DNA of 64,000 nucleotides from Chitinophagaceae bacterium. GTDB lineage: Bacteria > Bacteroidota > Bacteroidia > Chitinophagales > Chitinophagaceae. A model generated the notes under the pieces. That model made no database searches, had not been told where the DNA came from, and saw only the letters and a program-made list of their open reading frames with translations. Each line of letters begins with the position of its first letter. Positions within the stretch are counted from its first letter, which is position 1. Made by a program: the position numbers and the translations under genes. This document shows positions 1 to 8,114 of this stretch, one piece after another. Location of the stretch: the NCBI GenBank assembly GCA_016786845.1, contig JAEUVB010000021.1, positions 62,001 to 126,000 of the forward strand, written 5' to 3'.

Positions 1-865
1 GCAGATTAAGTACCTTACGGGTAATCACCAACAAAGTTTGTACCATGGCAAATCCTGAGAATACCGCACCAGCAACGAAGTATGGCGGGAAGATGGTGGT
101 ATGCCAACCCGGAACAATTGAGGTGGCGAAGTCAAAGGATACTATCGTATGTACAGACAATACAAGCGGTGTACTCAAACCGGCCAATACCAATGAAAGC
201 ATTTCATGACGTTGCCAGTTTTTAGCTGTACCGGTCCAGCCGAAAGAAGCCAAACCGTAAGACATTTTTCTAAATTTGGTTTTTGCACGGTCACGAATGG
301 TTGCAAAATCAGGAATGAGACCACAATACCAGAAAAGGAGTGAAACCGTAAAATACGTTGAGATCGCAAATACGTCCCAAAGGAGTGGAGATATAAAGTT
401 GGGCCATAGTGGACCACGGGTATTTCCGTAAGGCAATACGAAAAATGCATCCCATACACGACCCATGTGCCAAATCGGGAATTGACCCGCACACATGACC
501 GCGAAGATGGTCATCGCCTCAGCCGCACGGTTTACACCGGTACGCCAGCCTTGACGGAAAAGTAAAAGTATCGCAGAGATAAGGGTTCCGGCATGACCGA
601 TACCTACCCACCATACGAAGTTGGTGATATCCCAACCCCATCCGATAGTTTTATTCAGGTTCCAAACCCCAGTACCCCAATAAACTTCCCAGCCTACACT
701 GAACACCCCGAACATCAACAGGGCGAATGAAAGTCCGAAACCTATTTTCCAAAGTTTCGTGGGTTTGTTCTCAATAGGTGCGCAGATATCCTCAGTTACC
801 TGATGATAATCCTTGTTACCATCTACTAAGGCTTCCCTGATAACCGATTCGTACTTTAAATGCAT
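1..865 (-). CDS. actC: Alternative complex III subunit ActC, NrfD-like membrane protein (3' end outside window)
   Basis: Integral membrane quinol-binding subunit of alternative complex III, which oxidises menaquinol and passes electrons to cytochrome c or directly to an oxidase. The visible 288 residues start [16 protein letters not shown] and contain several hydrophobic segments typical of NrfD/PsrC proteins, with the recognisable stretches [21 protein letters not shown] and [10 protein letters not shown]. The ATG at 865-863 follows the actB stop by 47 bp and is the only good start. It is the third gene of a minus-strand actA-actB-actC operon. The protein is cut by the window edge, so the C-terminal helices are not seen. 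Family assignment rests on sequence resemblance plus perfect gene order. Confidence 0.93.
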   Translation of the reverse strand, partial: MHLKYESVIREALVDGNKDYHQVTEDICAPIENKPTKLWKIGFGLSFALLMFGVFSVGWEVYWGTGVWNLNKTIGWGWDITNFVWWVGIGHAGTLISAILLLFRQGWRTGVNRAAEAMTIFAVMCAGQFPIWHMGRVWDAFFVLPYGNTRGPLWPNFISPLLWDVFAISTYFTVSLLFWYCGLIPDFATIRDRAKTKFRKMSYGLASFGWTGTAKNWQRHEMLSLVLAGLSTPLVLSVHTIVSFDFATSIVPGWHTTIFPPYFVAGAVFSGFAMVQTLLVITRKVLNL

Positions 866-912
866 ATCTTATTATTTTTCCTATTAGGTATGTCGACAAT
901 TGAGTTTGTTGT

Positions 913-3900
913 TTAGGCTTTTTTCGCTTCAGCATGTCCTTCCTCAGCGTGTGCACTTTGCAAGTGCTCAGCATTTCTGATTTTAGACAAATAGTTTACA
1001 TTCGGGAGGGTATGAATTTCTTCCAATACATGGAATACACGTTCTTTCTGCTCTTCGTATCGTAATTTGAAGATGGCGCTTTCACGATCGTTTACATTAC
1101 CGAATACGATAGCATCAGTAGGACAAGCTTGCTGACAAGCTGTTCTGGCTTCCCCATCCTTCATGGTACGACCTTGTTTTTTTGCCGTTGCTTTTGCACT
1201 TTGTGTACGTTGTATACAGAAGCTGCATTTTTCCATTACACCACGGCTACGAACGGTTACATCCGGATTGAGGACCATACGGGTGATATCATTATTCATA
1301 TCATCACGACGGCCGTCGGAATACGCATTGCCATCAAAGCAATCTGCTTCATTCCAATCGCGCCAGTTGAAGCGACGTACTTTATAAGGGCAGTTATTCG
1401 CGCAATAACGGGTTCCGATACAGCGATTATAAGCCATTTGGTTCATACCTTCCGAACTGTGGTTGGTGGCATTTACCGGACAAACATTTTCACAAGGTGC
1501 ATTATCACAATGTTGGCAAATCATGGGTTGGAACAAAGTCTGAATAGAATCAGGCTTCGTTGGATCACCGGCAAAATAGCGGTCTATCCTGATCCAATGC
1601 ATATCATGTGCTTTTAACACTTGATTTTTACCTACAACGGATACATTATTTTCAGCTTGGCAAGCTATGGTGCAAGAACCACAACCCACACATGAATTGA
1701 GGTCAATACTCATTCCCCATTTCATGCCCAAAGAATCGTATGTTGGATAAAGTGTACCATTTTGACGATACGCTTCCTGCCAATCTTCATCGGCTTTGGT
1801 TGGCGCAGCGTGGGCATCACCATGGGCTTCTGCCTTGTGTGCATCACCATGGGCTTCGCCATGTGCTTCACCACCGTGGGCGACTATACCATTCGGACTG
1901 GTGTAATGCTCCAGTTCTGCTTTGCGCTCTTCAAATAATTCATTTGGATTTTTCTTAAATGAATCCAAGGTAAACTCATGAATGATAGGACGCTTAGATT
2001 CGTAAGAATGGTGTGTTTGAGTGATCGCTAATGGATAGGTTTCTCCTGTACTTGCAATCTCTACGGTAGACACAGTATAGGAAGAATTTCCTGCTGCATC
2101 TTTACCCACCATAGGATAGACATTCACACCGGTATTTGCAGCAGCCATTCCCACACTCTTGGCACGGCCATAGCCAACCGCAACCGCTATCACATCATCG
2201 TGCATACCAGGCAATACCAATACCGGTAATTTTACGGTCGCACCGTTTGCTTTGAGGGTAAATACTTTCTTCTCGCGATCAACTTCATTCAAATCAGTAT
2301 GTTCAGCCCCGGCTTTCTTGGCACGGTTCGGCGACATTAATATATAGTTGTCCCAAGTACATTTGGTAATGGGATCAGGCATTTCTTGTAACCATGGATT
2401 ATTGCTCCACGATGCTCCGCGGCCAATCCCTACTTTGTCATAAATGACCAATTCGGGACTACCTTCCGCACTACTCTTAATAGCGGCAATTTTAGCTGTA
2501 GCGTCAGCTACATTTCCGGAGAATGAGGCACCGGAAACGGTCATCGTTTCAGGCTCCACCAATCCTTTTTGGATAGCGGCATCGAATGCTTCCTGGCTAC
2601 CTAATTTGGAAATCCAGAAGGCTTTTACGAAATCATATTGATTGGTCATGTTACCACTCCAGGTCAACAATGATTCCGCAAACGGACGTGTTTTAAACAA
2701 AGGTGATATGGTTGGCTGCATCATGGAGGTGTAACCGGAGAAAGGCTCAGCATCTCCCCAACTTTCCAACCAATGATTCGTTGGTGCAGCAATTTTACAT
2801 TTATCTGTGGTTTCATCCATTCTCTCGCTGAAGGAAACACTTAATTTTAGTGATGCGAGTTTATCTGCAATGGCTTTACCATTCACATGATCATAAACGG
2901 GGTTGCAATCGAAGAACATAACTCCTCCTACTTGTCCGGCACTTAAAGCAGCGGTAAATGCATTCATTTCAGCATCACTTCCTTGCTTGCTATTATTGGT
3001 GACACCGAAATTGACAGTCGTTCCTATCGCTCCAATGGCGTTATTGATGGCATTAACCACGGTTTGCACATTGACATCATTGCTTCCGCATACAACCAAT
3101 GCACTTCCTTTATTGGCATTTAAGTCTGCCGCAATTTTTTTCAGTGCTTCTGTCATGGAAGCCGGCACACCTGAAATACTGCCTCCGTTCAAGGCATTGA
3201 ATAAGGCTACAGCGACCGCACCATATTGAGATGGTTTACAAGTATAACGCTCATCAGCACTACTTCCGGTCAAACTCATCATGCCTTCCAGCTGATAATG
3301 TTTGCTCATCGTAGGATTCTTGGCACTGATTTTACGGGTTTTACCATATTGGCGGGTATAAATTTCAGGAGAAATCCATGTACCCAAAAAATCTGCACCG
3401 ATACTGACGATGACCTTAGCCTGATCGAATTGATACGCCGGAATGGCACGCTTTCCAAAACAAGCTAAATTGGCATCCAACAAGCCGCTATATGAAATAG
3501 CATCATACATGACATGTTTGGTATTCGGATATTTTGCAGCAAATTGTGCCACTGCTGAAGCAGTGGATGCACTATTAATCGTAGACGTGACAATATATAA
3601 AGGAGCACCGCCCATTCCGTTCAGCGCATCACTAACCATTTTGTCGACTGCTTCCCAAGTACTTTCCTTTTTGTCTATCATCGGGAACTTCAGTCGGGCA
3701 GCATCATAAAGATTCAATACGGAGGCCTGAATACGCGCTGTTGTAGCACCTTCAGTTAATTTACTGTCTGTATTTCCTTCAATTTTAATTGGACGACCTT
3801 CACGGGTACGGACCAAGACCGGCACTGCCTCTCCACCATCTATATAGGTTGAAGCATACAAAAGCGGTACACCCGGAGTTACATTCTCCGGTTTAATGGC

Positions 3901-4128
3901 ATACGGTATGGCATGGCGCACCGGCATTTCACAACTGGCCGCAATGGTTGCAGCAACAGTGCTGAATCCTAAATACTTCAGAAAATCTCTACGCGACGTA
4001 GATGCTTCTGCTATGGATTCAACATCACCAAAAGGTAAGTCTTCCTTAAACTCATTGGCAACAGTTTCTGTATACTGTGAAGTCGGATTTAACTCTTCAA
4101 GCCCTCTCCAATATTGTTTTTTACTCAT
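913..4128 (-). CDS. actB: Alternative complex III subunit ActB, molybdopterin-oxidoreductase-like plus ferredoxin domains
   Basis: Large peripheral iron-sulfur subunit of alternative complex III (1071 aa). I start it at the ATG at 4128 (MSKKQYWRGLEEL), which leaves 46 bp after actA; the 27-residue upstream extension would overlap actA and is not family-like. A Tat-like signal RRDFLKYLGF lies at about residues 46-55. The middle is the degenerate molybdopterin-oxidoreductase fold that carries no cofactor in this family. The C-terminal third has ferredoxin-type cysteine groups (CVGCGSC, CQHCDNAPC, CIGTRYCANNCP, CSFC, CQQACP) for 4Fe-4S/3Fe-4S clusters. Two His/Ala/Glu-rich stretches are unusual: a linker near residue 750 with repeated AHG units, and the C-terminal tail. 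Very confident by motifs and context. Confidence 0.95.
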   Translation of the reverse strand: MSKKQYWRGLEELNPTSQYTETVANEFKEDLPFGDVESIAEASTSRRDFLKYLGFSTVAATIAASCEMPVRHAIPYAIKPENVTPGVPLLYASTYIDGGEAVPVLVRTREGRPIKIEGNTDSKLTEGATTARIQASVLNLYDAARLKFPMIDKKESTWEAVDKMVSDALNGMGGAPLYIVTSTINSASTASAVAQFAAKYPNTKHVMYDAISYSGLLDANLACFGKRAIPAYQFDQAKVIVSIGADFLGTWISPEIYTRQYGKTRKISAKNPTMSKHYQLEGMMSLTGSSADERYTCKPSQYGAVAVALFNALNGGSISGVPASMTEALKKIAADLNANKGSALVVCGSNDVNVQTVVNAINNAIGAIGTTVNFGVTNNSKQGSDAEMNAFTAALSAGQVGGVMFFDCNPVYDHVNGKAIADKLASLKLSVSFSERMDETTDKCKIAAPTNHWLESWGDAEPFSGYTSMMQPTISPLFKTRPFAESLLTWSGNMTNQYDFVKAFWISKLGSQEAFDAAIQKGLVEPETMTVSGASFSGNVADATAKIAAIKSSAEGSPELVIYDKVGIGRGASWSNNPWLQEMPDPITKCTWDNYILMSPNRAKKAGAEHTDLNEVDREKKVFTLKANGATVKLPVLVLPGMHDDVIAVAVGYGRAKSVGMAAANTGVNVYPMVGKDAAGNSSYTVSTVEIASTGETYPLAITQTHHSYESKRPIIHEFTLDSFKKNPNELFEERKAELEHYTSPNGIVAHGGEAHGEAHGDAHKAEAHGDAHAAPTKADEDWQEAYRQNGTLYPTYDSLGMKWGMSIDLNSCVGCGSCTIACQAENNVSVVGKNQVLKAHDMHWIRIDRYFAGDPTKPDSIQTLFQPMICQHCDNAPCENVCPVNATNHSSEGMNQMAYNRCIGTRYCANNCPYKVRRFNWRDWNEADCFDGNAYSDGRRDDMNNDITRMVLNPDVTVRSRGVMEKCSFCIQRTQSAKATAKKQGRTMKDGEARTACQQACPTDAIVFGNVNDRESAIFKLRYEEQKERVFHVLEEIHTLPNVNYLSKIRNAEHLQSAHAEEGHAEAKKA

Positions 4129-4174
4129 ATTAGTGGTAGTCAGTTGACGTTGTATTTTTCGTTTATGATAGAAA

Positions 4175-5449
4175 TTAGTAATGGCAGCGTTGACATTCCA
4201 GTCCTCCAATATCGCTCACTTTCACATCCTGGCGTTTGCCGGATTTAATTTCATCGTGGTATTTTTGGAAGATTGAATAGTAATTATTGTCGGCAAACTG
4301 CACATTGGTATTACGGTGACAGTTAATACACCATCCCATGCTCAGGTCGGCAAATTGGAACACTTCATCCATTTGCTCAATATTGCCATGGCAACGTTGG
4401 CAGGCCACTTTACCTGAAACCACATGCAAGGAGTGATTGAAATAAACATGGTCAGGAAGATTGTGGATTTTCACCCATTCAACCGGAGTGGCTTTTATTT
4501 CCCCTTTTGCATTACGGATATAATCTTTCTTAGCCGGATCCCATCCTGCATATTCATACAGTTTCTTAATCTCAGCCGTACCATCGATGGATTTTCCTTC
4601 CAAAGTAGTTAAAGGATGAGTGGCAGCACCGGTATATTCATTGATTTGCTTATGACAGTTCATACACACATTGGTAGAAGGAATCATAGCATGACGGCTT
4701 TTTTCAGCACCGGCATGACAATACAAACAATTGATTTGATTGATACCGGCATGAACCTTATGCGAATAGTAGATCGGTTGTTTTGGCATGTAGTTCTTCT
4801 GACGTCCAAATTCTGAGGCATTCGTGAGCCAAACGCCAAAAGAAACAATGATCATGGTGGCAATCACTGCGATAACCACTTTATTGCGGAAGAAAGGAAC
4901 ATCACGGGGAGAAGGTAAACCGGCTTTCACATTGGCAGCACGGCTGAGTACTTTATTCACCTGAGTCAGAATTAAGATGCTGATCAGGAGTACAATGGTC
5001 AGAATAGTATATAATAATGTATTATCGCTTGGTGCAGGAGCTCCGGCTGCGCCACCTGCCGGGGCAGCTGCCGTCGGTGGTGCATAATCATTCGCATATT
5101 TAATGATCGCGTCAATTTCATCATCCTTCAAGTTGGCAAAACCGGTCATGGCCGTTTTGTTGTACTTGTTGTAAATTTCATTGGCATATTTATCGCCACT
5201 GGCAATCACTGCAGCGGAATTTTTCACCCATTTGTACAACCATTCTTTCGATGGAACACGGGAGTCAGCGCCTTTCAAAGCGGGCCCTGTAGCATCTTTG
5301 ATGGGATTATGACAGGCTGCACAGTTGGCCTGAAATAAGGCTTTTCCGTCCGGCGCGGCATAACTGAAGTAAGTAGAAGTGAGAAGGAAAACTGCAAGTA
5401 GTATGAATCCTTTGATATCTTTAGCCATACGGGGTAGTAAACTTAACAT
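4175..5449 (-). CDS. actA: Alternative complex III subunit ActA, multihaem cytochrome c fused to an N-terminal monohaem domain
   Basis: Electron-transfer cytochrome of alternative complex III, 424 aa, first gene of actABC. Six CXXCH sites are visible: one in an N-terminal class-I cytochrome c domain (C43-H47, with a plausible Met ligand near 101) and five in the C-terminal multihaem domain, the last (CQRCH) only one residue before the C-terminus. A signal peptide (about residues 11-31), a Pro/Ala/Gly linker, and two membrane segments (about 144-163 and 190-209) separate the two parts. The fusion suggests that the monohaem function supplied by a separate subunit in some complexes is built in here. 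A second ATG lies at residue 8; the first is used because it follows a TACATTTG promoter box by about 37 bp. Confidence 0.94.
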   Translation of the reverse strand: MLSLLPRMAKDIKGFILLAVFLLTSTYFSYAAPDGKALFQANCAACHNPIKDATGPALKGADSRVPSKEWLYKWVKNSAAVIASGDKYANEIYNKYNKTAMTGFANLKDDEIDAIIKYANDYAPPTAAAPAGGAAGAPAPSDNTLLYTILTIVLLISILILTQVNKVLSRAANVKAGLPSPRDVPFFRNKVVIAVIATMIIVSFGVWLTNASEFGRQKNYMPKQPIYYSHKVHAGINQINCLYCHAGAEKSRHAMIPSTNVCMNCHKQINEYTGAATHPLTTLEGKSIDGTAEIKKLYEYAGWDPAKKDYIRNAKGEIKATPVEWVKIHNLPDHVYFNHSLHVVSGKVACQRCHGNIEQMDEVFQFADLSMGWCINCHRNTNVQFADNNYYSIFQKYHDEIKSGKRQDVKVSDIGGLECQRCHY

Positions 5450-5486
5450 CAGTTAAATATAATTTTGTGTTAAATCAGAATGTCTG

Positions 5487-5494
5487 CAAATGTA
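5487..5494 (-). promoter_or_regulatory. Promoter -7 box of actABC
   Basis: On the minus strand this reads TACATTTG, an exact match to the Bacteroidota TAnnTTTG -7 consensus, 37 bp upstream of the actA ATG. No clear -33 TTG is present at the usual 18-19 bp spacing. Confidence 0.5.
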
Positions 5495-5704
5495 GTGAGT
5501 GAAACCTAAAAATTATACACATTTTAAAAATTATTTCTCCTGTATTTACTTGCAAAATTCAATATTTCGAAACATATTACGAATCGATTGTCACCACATT
5601 GTCATTTCGCAAATTAGCGCTGACAATTTCTTAAATACTTGAAGCAGTTGTCTTCTGCAGATCTGCGTTTTTCTAAGGAAGCCGTTTCTTATCCGGTTTT
5701 CAGG

Positions 5705-5733
5705 TTGCAGAATGCCCAATTCGACTACTTTTG
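5705..5733 (+). promoter_or_regulatory. Promoter of the GSCFA gene
   Basis: TTG at 5705-5707 and TACTTTTG at 5726-5733, separated by 18 bp, match the Bacteroidota -33/-7 pattern. Transcription should begin a few bases after 5733. That excludes the ATG at 5712 as a start and points to the ATG at 5745 with almost no leader. Confidence 0.6.
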
Positions 5734-5744
5734 CATCTAATCTT

Positions 5745-6719
5745 ATGGATTTTCTAATCCCTTTATATATTTCCCCATTATCCGAGCGAATTCGGTATTC
5801 GGATCATATCCTTTTAGTCGGTTCCTGTTTTACGGAACATATGGCTGCACGGTTTACACGCCTGAAGTTCAGCAATTGCAGCAATTCGCATGGCATTTTG
5901 TTCAATCCCTTAAGCATTGCCAGGGCCCTCACCGATGTGGCAGATCAGCGCGTTTATACACACTCAGACCTGTTTTTACTGAATGAATACTGGCATAGTT
6001 GGTATCATCATAGTGATTTTTCTGATTTGAATCCAAACATTTCACTTCAAAAAATCAATGACAGCATTTCAACACATCATGCCATGCTGAAAAAGGCGAA
6101 TTACCTGTTCATCACTTTAGGCTCCTCTTTTGCATATAATCTAGTGGATCAAAATATTTACGTCAGCAATAATCATCGGGCACCGGCAGCATGGTTTCGA
6201 AAAGATTTGCTAAGTGTGGATGTGATGAAGGAAGCACTGGACCGCATGACATCTGCCCTGAAGGCGTTTAATCCCGGACTGAAAATAATTTATACCGTTA
6301 GTCCGGTCAGGCATATCCGTGATGGCGTAGTAGAGAATAACCGGAGCAAAGCCAGACTCATTGAATTGGCTCATTCAATGGAAAACAGTTATTATTTCCC
6401 TGCCTACGAACTCCTGATTGATGTGCTTCGCGATTATCGTTTTTACGATGCAGATCTGGTGCATCCTAATTATGCCGGCACAGCATATGTTTGGGAACAG
6501 TTTGTTCAGCATTGTATCGACCATTCCTGCTATGGATTAATGGAAGAAATGGATAGAATATTCAAGGCGGCTAACCACAAACCCTTTAGTACCGAAAGTC
6601 AGGCTCACAAAGAATTTATGAAGACGCATGCGGAATTATGTCTGGATTTACAACATAAACATCCTCATTTGGATTTGAATCGAGAGATTGAATATTTTAA
6701 ATCAGGCACCCATTCCTAG
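5745..6719 (+). CDS. GSCFA family protein
   Basis: Member of the GSCFA family, an SGNH-hydrolase-like fold common in Bacteroidota and some proteobacteria; a precise substrate is not known. The signature LVGSCFTEHMAARF lies near the N-terminus and carries the family's conserved Ser/Cys. Further conserved-looking stretches are FITLGSSFAY, TVSPVRH and a late VHPNYAGTAYVWEQF, which holds the usual catalytic-type His. No signal peptide is seen, so the protein is probably cytoplasmic. The ATG at 5745 is preferred over 5712 because the latter lies inside the promoter. The gene is monocistronic and divergent from actA; a structured repeat follows it. Enzymatic role is inference only. Confidence 0.85.
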   Translation: MDFLIPLYISPLSERIRYSDHILLVGSCFTEHMAARFTRLKFSNCSNSHGILFNPLSIARALTDVADQRVYTHSDLFLLNEYWHSWYHHSDFSDLNPNISLQKINDSISTHHAMLKKANYLFITLGSSFAYNLVDQNIYVSNNHRAPAAWFRKDLLSVDVMKEALDRMTSALKAFNPGLKIIYTVSPVRHIRDGVVENNRSKARLIELAHSMENSYYFPAYELLIDVLRDYRFYDADLVHPNYAGTAYVWEQFVQHCIDHSCYGLMEEMDRIFKAANHKPFSTESQAHKEFMKTHAELCLDLQHKHPHLDLNREIEYFKSGTHS

Positions 6720-6727
6720 CTGATTTT

Positions 6728-6813
6728 GGGCGGCCGGGCACGCTTTACGCTGCAAGCTCCGATGCCGTCGCAGAGCCGCCGACCCGGAGGCTTTCCGCTG
6801 CAATCGTTGCCGC
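6728..6813 (-). repeat. Structured dispersed intergenic element, copy 1
   Basis: GC-rich element of 86 bp between two convergent genes. Read on the minus strand it begins GCGGCAACGATTG and ends in a G/C-rich GGCCGCCC, and aligns with copies at 22866-22941 and 41757-41832. Its ends are complementary, so it can fold into a long hairpin. It contains internal AGCGGAAAGC and AGCGTAAAGCG motifs. This is the most diverged of the three copies. Confidence 0.75.
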
Positions 6814-6877
6814 ACATGCTAAGAAACGGTGTACTATTACGAATTCATGCCAAACTTGCCAGAAATCATCGTGTAAA

Positions 6878-7918
6878 TTATCGTCCAAGAATCTGTACTT
6901 TTCTTTGATCTATGATACGGTCTTGTTGTACCATTTGCAAAGAATATATACCCGGAACAATATTTTTAATATCCATGCTAGCCTGACTGGCATTGACTTC
7001 TTGGCTTAATACAACACGACCACTCATGTCTAATAACTGTATACTCGTATACATCAAATCTACTCCTTGTATGGTTAATATATCCTTCGCAGGATTTGGG
7101 TAAATCGTCCATGTACCGGATTGTGATTTGGCCAAAATATCAATAATCTCAGAATACGTGATGGCACCATCTAAGTCGGTTTGTGCCAATCGATAATAAT
7201 GATGTCCCTCTGAAATATTTACATGTGCATAATTGTATTGTAAGCTGATACTGCTATTCCCACCAATGGCAGCGCTATTCACTTTTTCCAAATCACTAAA
7301 ATGGATTCCATCTGTGCTATGCTGGATCATATAATGGCTATTGTTTATTTCCTGACTACTGGTCCATTGCAGCATGTTCACACCGGCTTCGTTGTGCCCT
7401 TTAAACTCAGAAATGATCACCGGGAGAGGTGCTTGTAAATTCGTGGAACGGGTATAAGAAAAATTTCCACCTCCACCGCTCTGCCATGAGTTGAAAGTGA
7501 CCTGAAGATAAATGTTCTCATTAATCAGATGAAGAACCAATGGGTTTCCGATCATGCTATTTGGAAAGCATCCGTTGACATTATACAATTCGTCATACGT
7601 GAGGGTACTGTAATTGGCCAGCGATCCATAGGCCCATTCGGTATTACATGGACCGGCGTAGATACATCCCACTGATCCATTCACTGTTTGACAAATGGCA
7701 TTATATATTACGCTGGTACCTCTTGTCAGACAGGTTTGAGGGGTTATACAATCTTGCTGACCCGCAGCGGTTTTTGTAAAGGTGGTATTAATCCCATTCC
7801 AAATAGTTTGTGCTTGTATTTCCTGAATATTGGATAACAATAATGTTAATGCTAAACTTGTTTTTAGCAGCCCTTTAGTGAATTTCGTATTGGCGAGAAC
7901 AGTTAATTTATTTTGCAT
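6878..7918 (-). CDS. T9SS type A sorted secreted protein, N-terminal domain unknown
   Basis: Exported protein of 346 aa. A signal peptide (about residues 14-36, ending IQAQ) is followed by a Cys-rich domain of about 135 residues that I do not recognise. A beta-rich segment shared with many Bacteroidota cargo proteins follows (LQWTSSQEINNSHYMIQHS...YYRLAQTDLDGAITYSEI). The C-terminus is a type IX sorting domain beginning WTIYPNPAKDILTIQG and ending KVQILGR. T9SS substrates are moved across the outer membrane by the Por/Spr machinery and released or anchored at the surface. The same PNPA module closes the next upstream protein, so the two may be related cargo. Function of the N-terminal domain is unknown. 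Confidence 0.85.
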   Translation of the reverse strand: MQNKLTVLANTKFTKGLLKTSLALTLLLSNIQEIQAQTIWNGINTTFTKTAAGQQDCITPQTCLTRGTSVIYNAICQTVNGSVGCIYAGPCNTEWAYGSLANYSTLTYDELYNVNGCFPNSMIGNPLVLHLINENIYLQVTFNSWQSGGGGNFSYTRSTNLQAPLPVIISEFKGHNEAGVNMLQWTSSQEINNSHYMIQHSTDGIHFSDLEKVNSAAIGGNSSISLQYNYAHVNISEGHHYYRLAQTDLDGAITYSEIIDILAKSQSGTWTIYPNPAKDILTIQGVDLMYTSIQLLDMSGRVVLSQEVNASQASMDIKNIVPGIYSLQMVQQDRIIDQRKVQILGR

Positions 7919-8063
7919 GAAATGAGTTTTAATATAGAATTTTAATTTTTTACGAGCATAAAGTTAGTTAGAATAATGAATTCTTTGAATGAATCAGCAT
8001 TTAAATTGACTAACCTGACGAAATTCAGCATGGATTCACTTATCCAGAAATTACACTAAATGA

Positions 8064-8090
8064 AAGAGGTCCCCTAAGTGGAGACCTCTT
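8064..8090. terminator. Terminator-like hairpin after the T9SS adhesin gene
   Basis: AAGAGGTC (8064-8071) pairs with GACCTCTT (8083-8090) around an 11-base loop that can add CC/GG pairs. It lies 25 bp past the stop of the minus-strand gene at 8115. On that strand the stem is followed by a modest T-rich stretch (CTTTCATTTAG), so termination is plausible but not ideal. Confidence 0.55.
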
Positions 8091-8114
8091 CCCGTATCAT
8101 TGATAGGATTCATG

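Noticed and set aside
5712..5744. Upstream start of the GSCFA gene
   Set aside because: The codon lies inside the -33/-7 promoter; 5745 fits the transcript start.
6726..6908. Short ORF downstream of the GSCFA gene
   Set aside because: It lies inside the structured dispersed element and overlaps the convergent T9SS gene.
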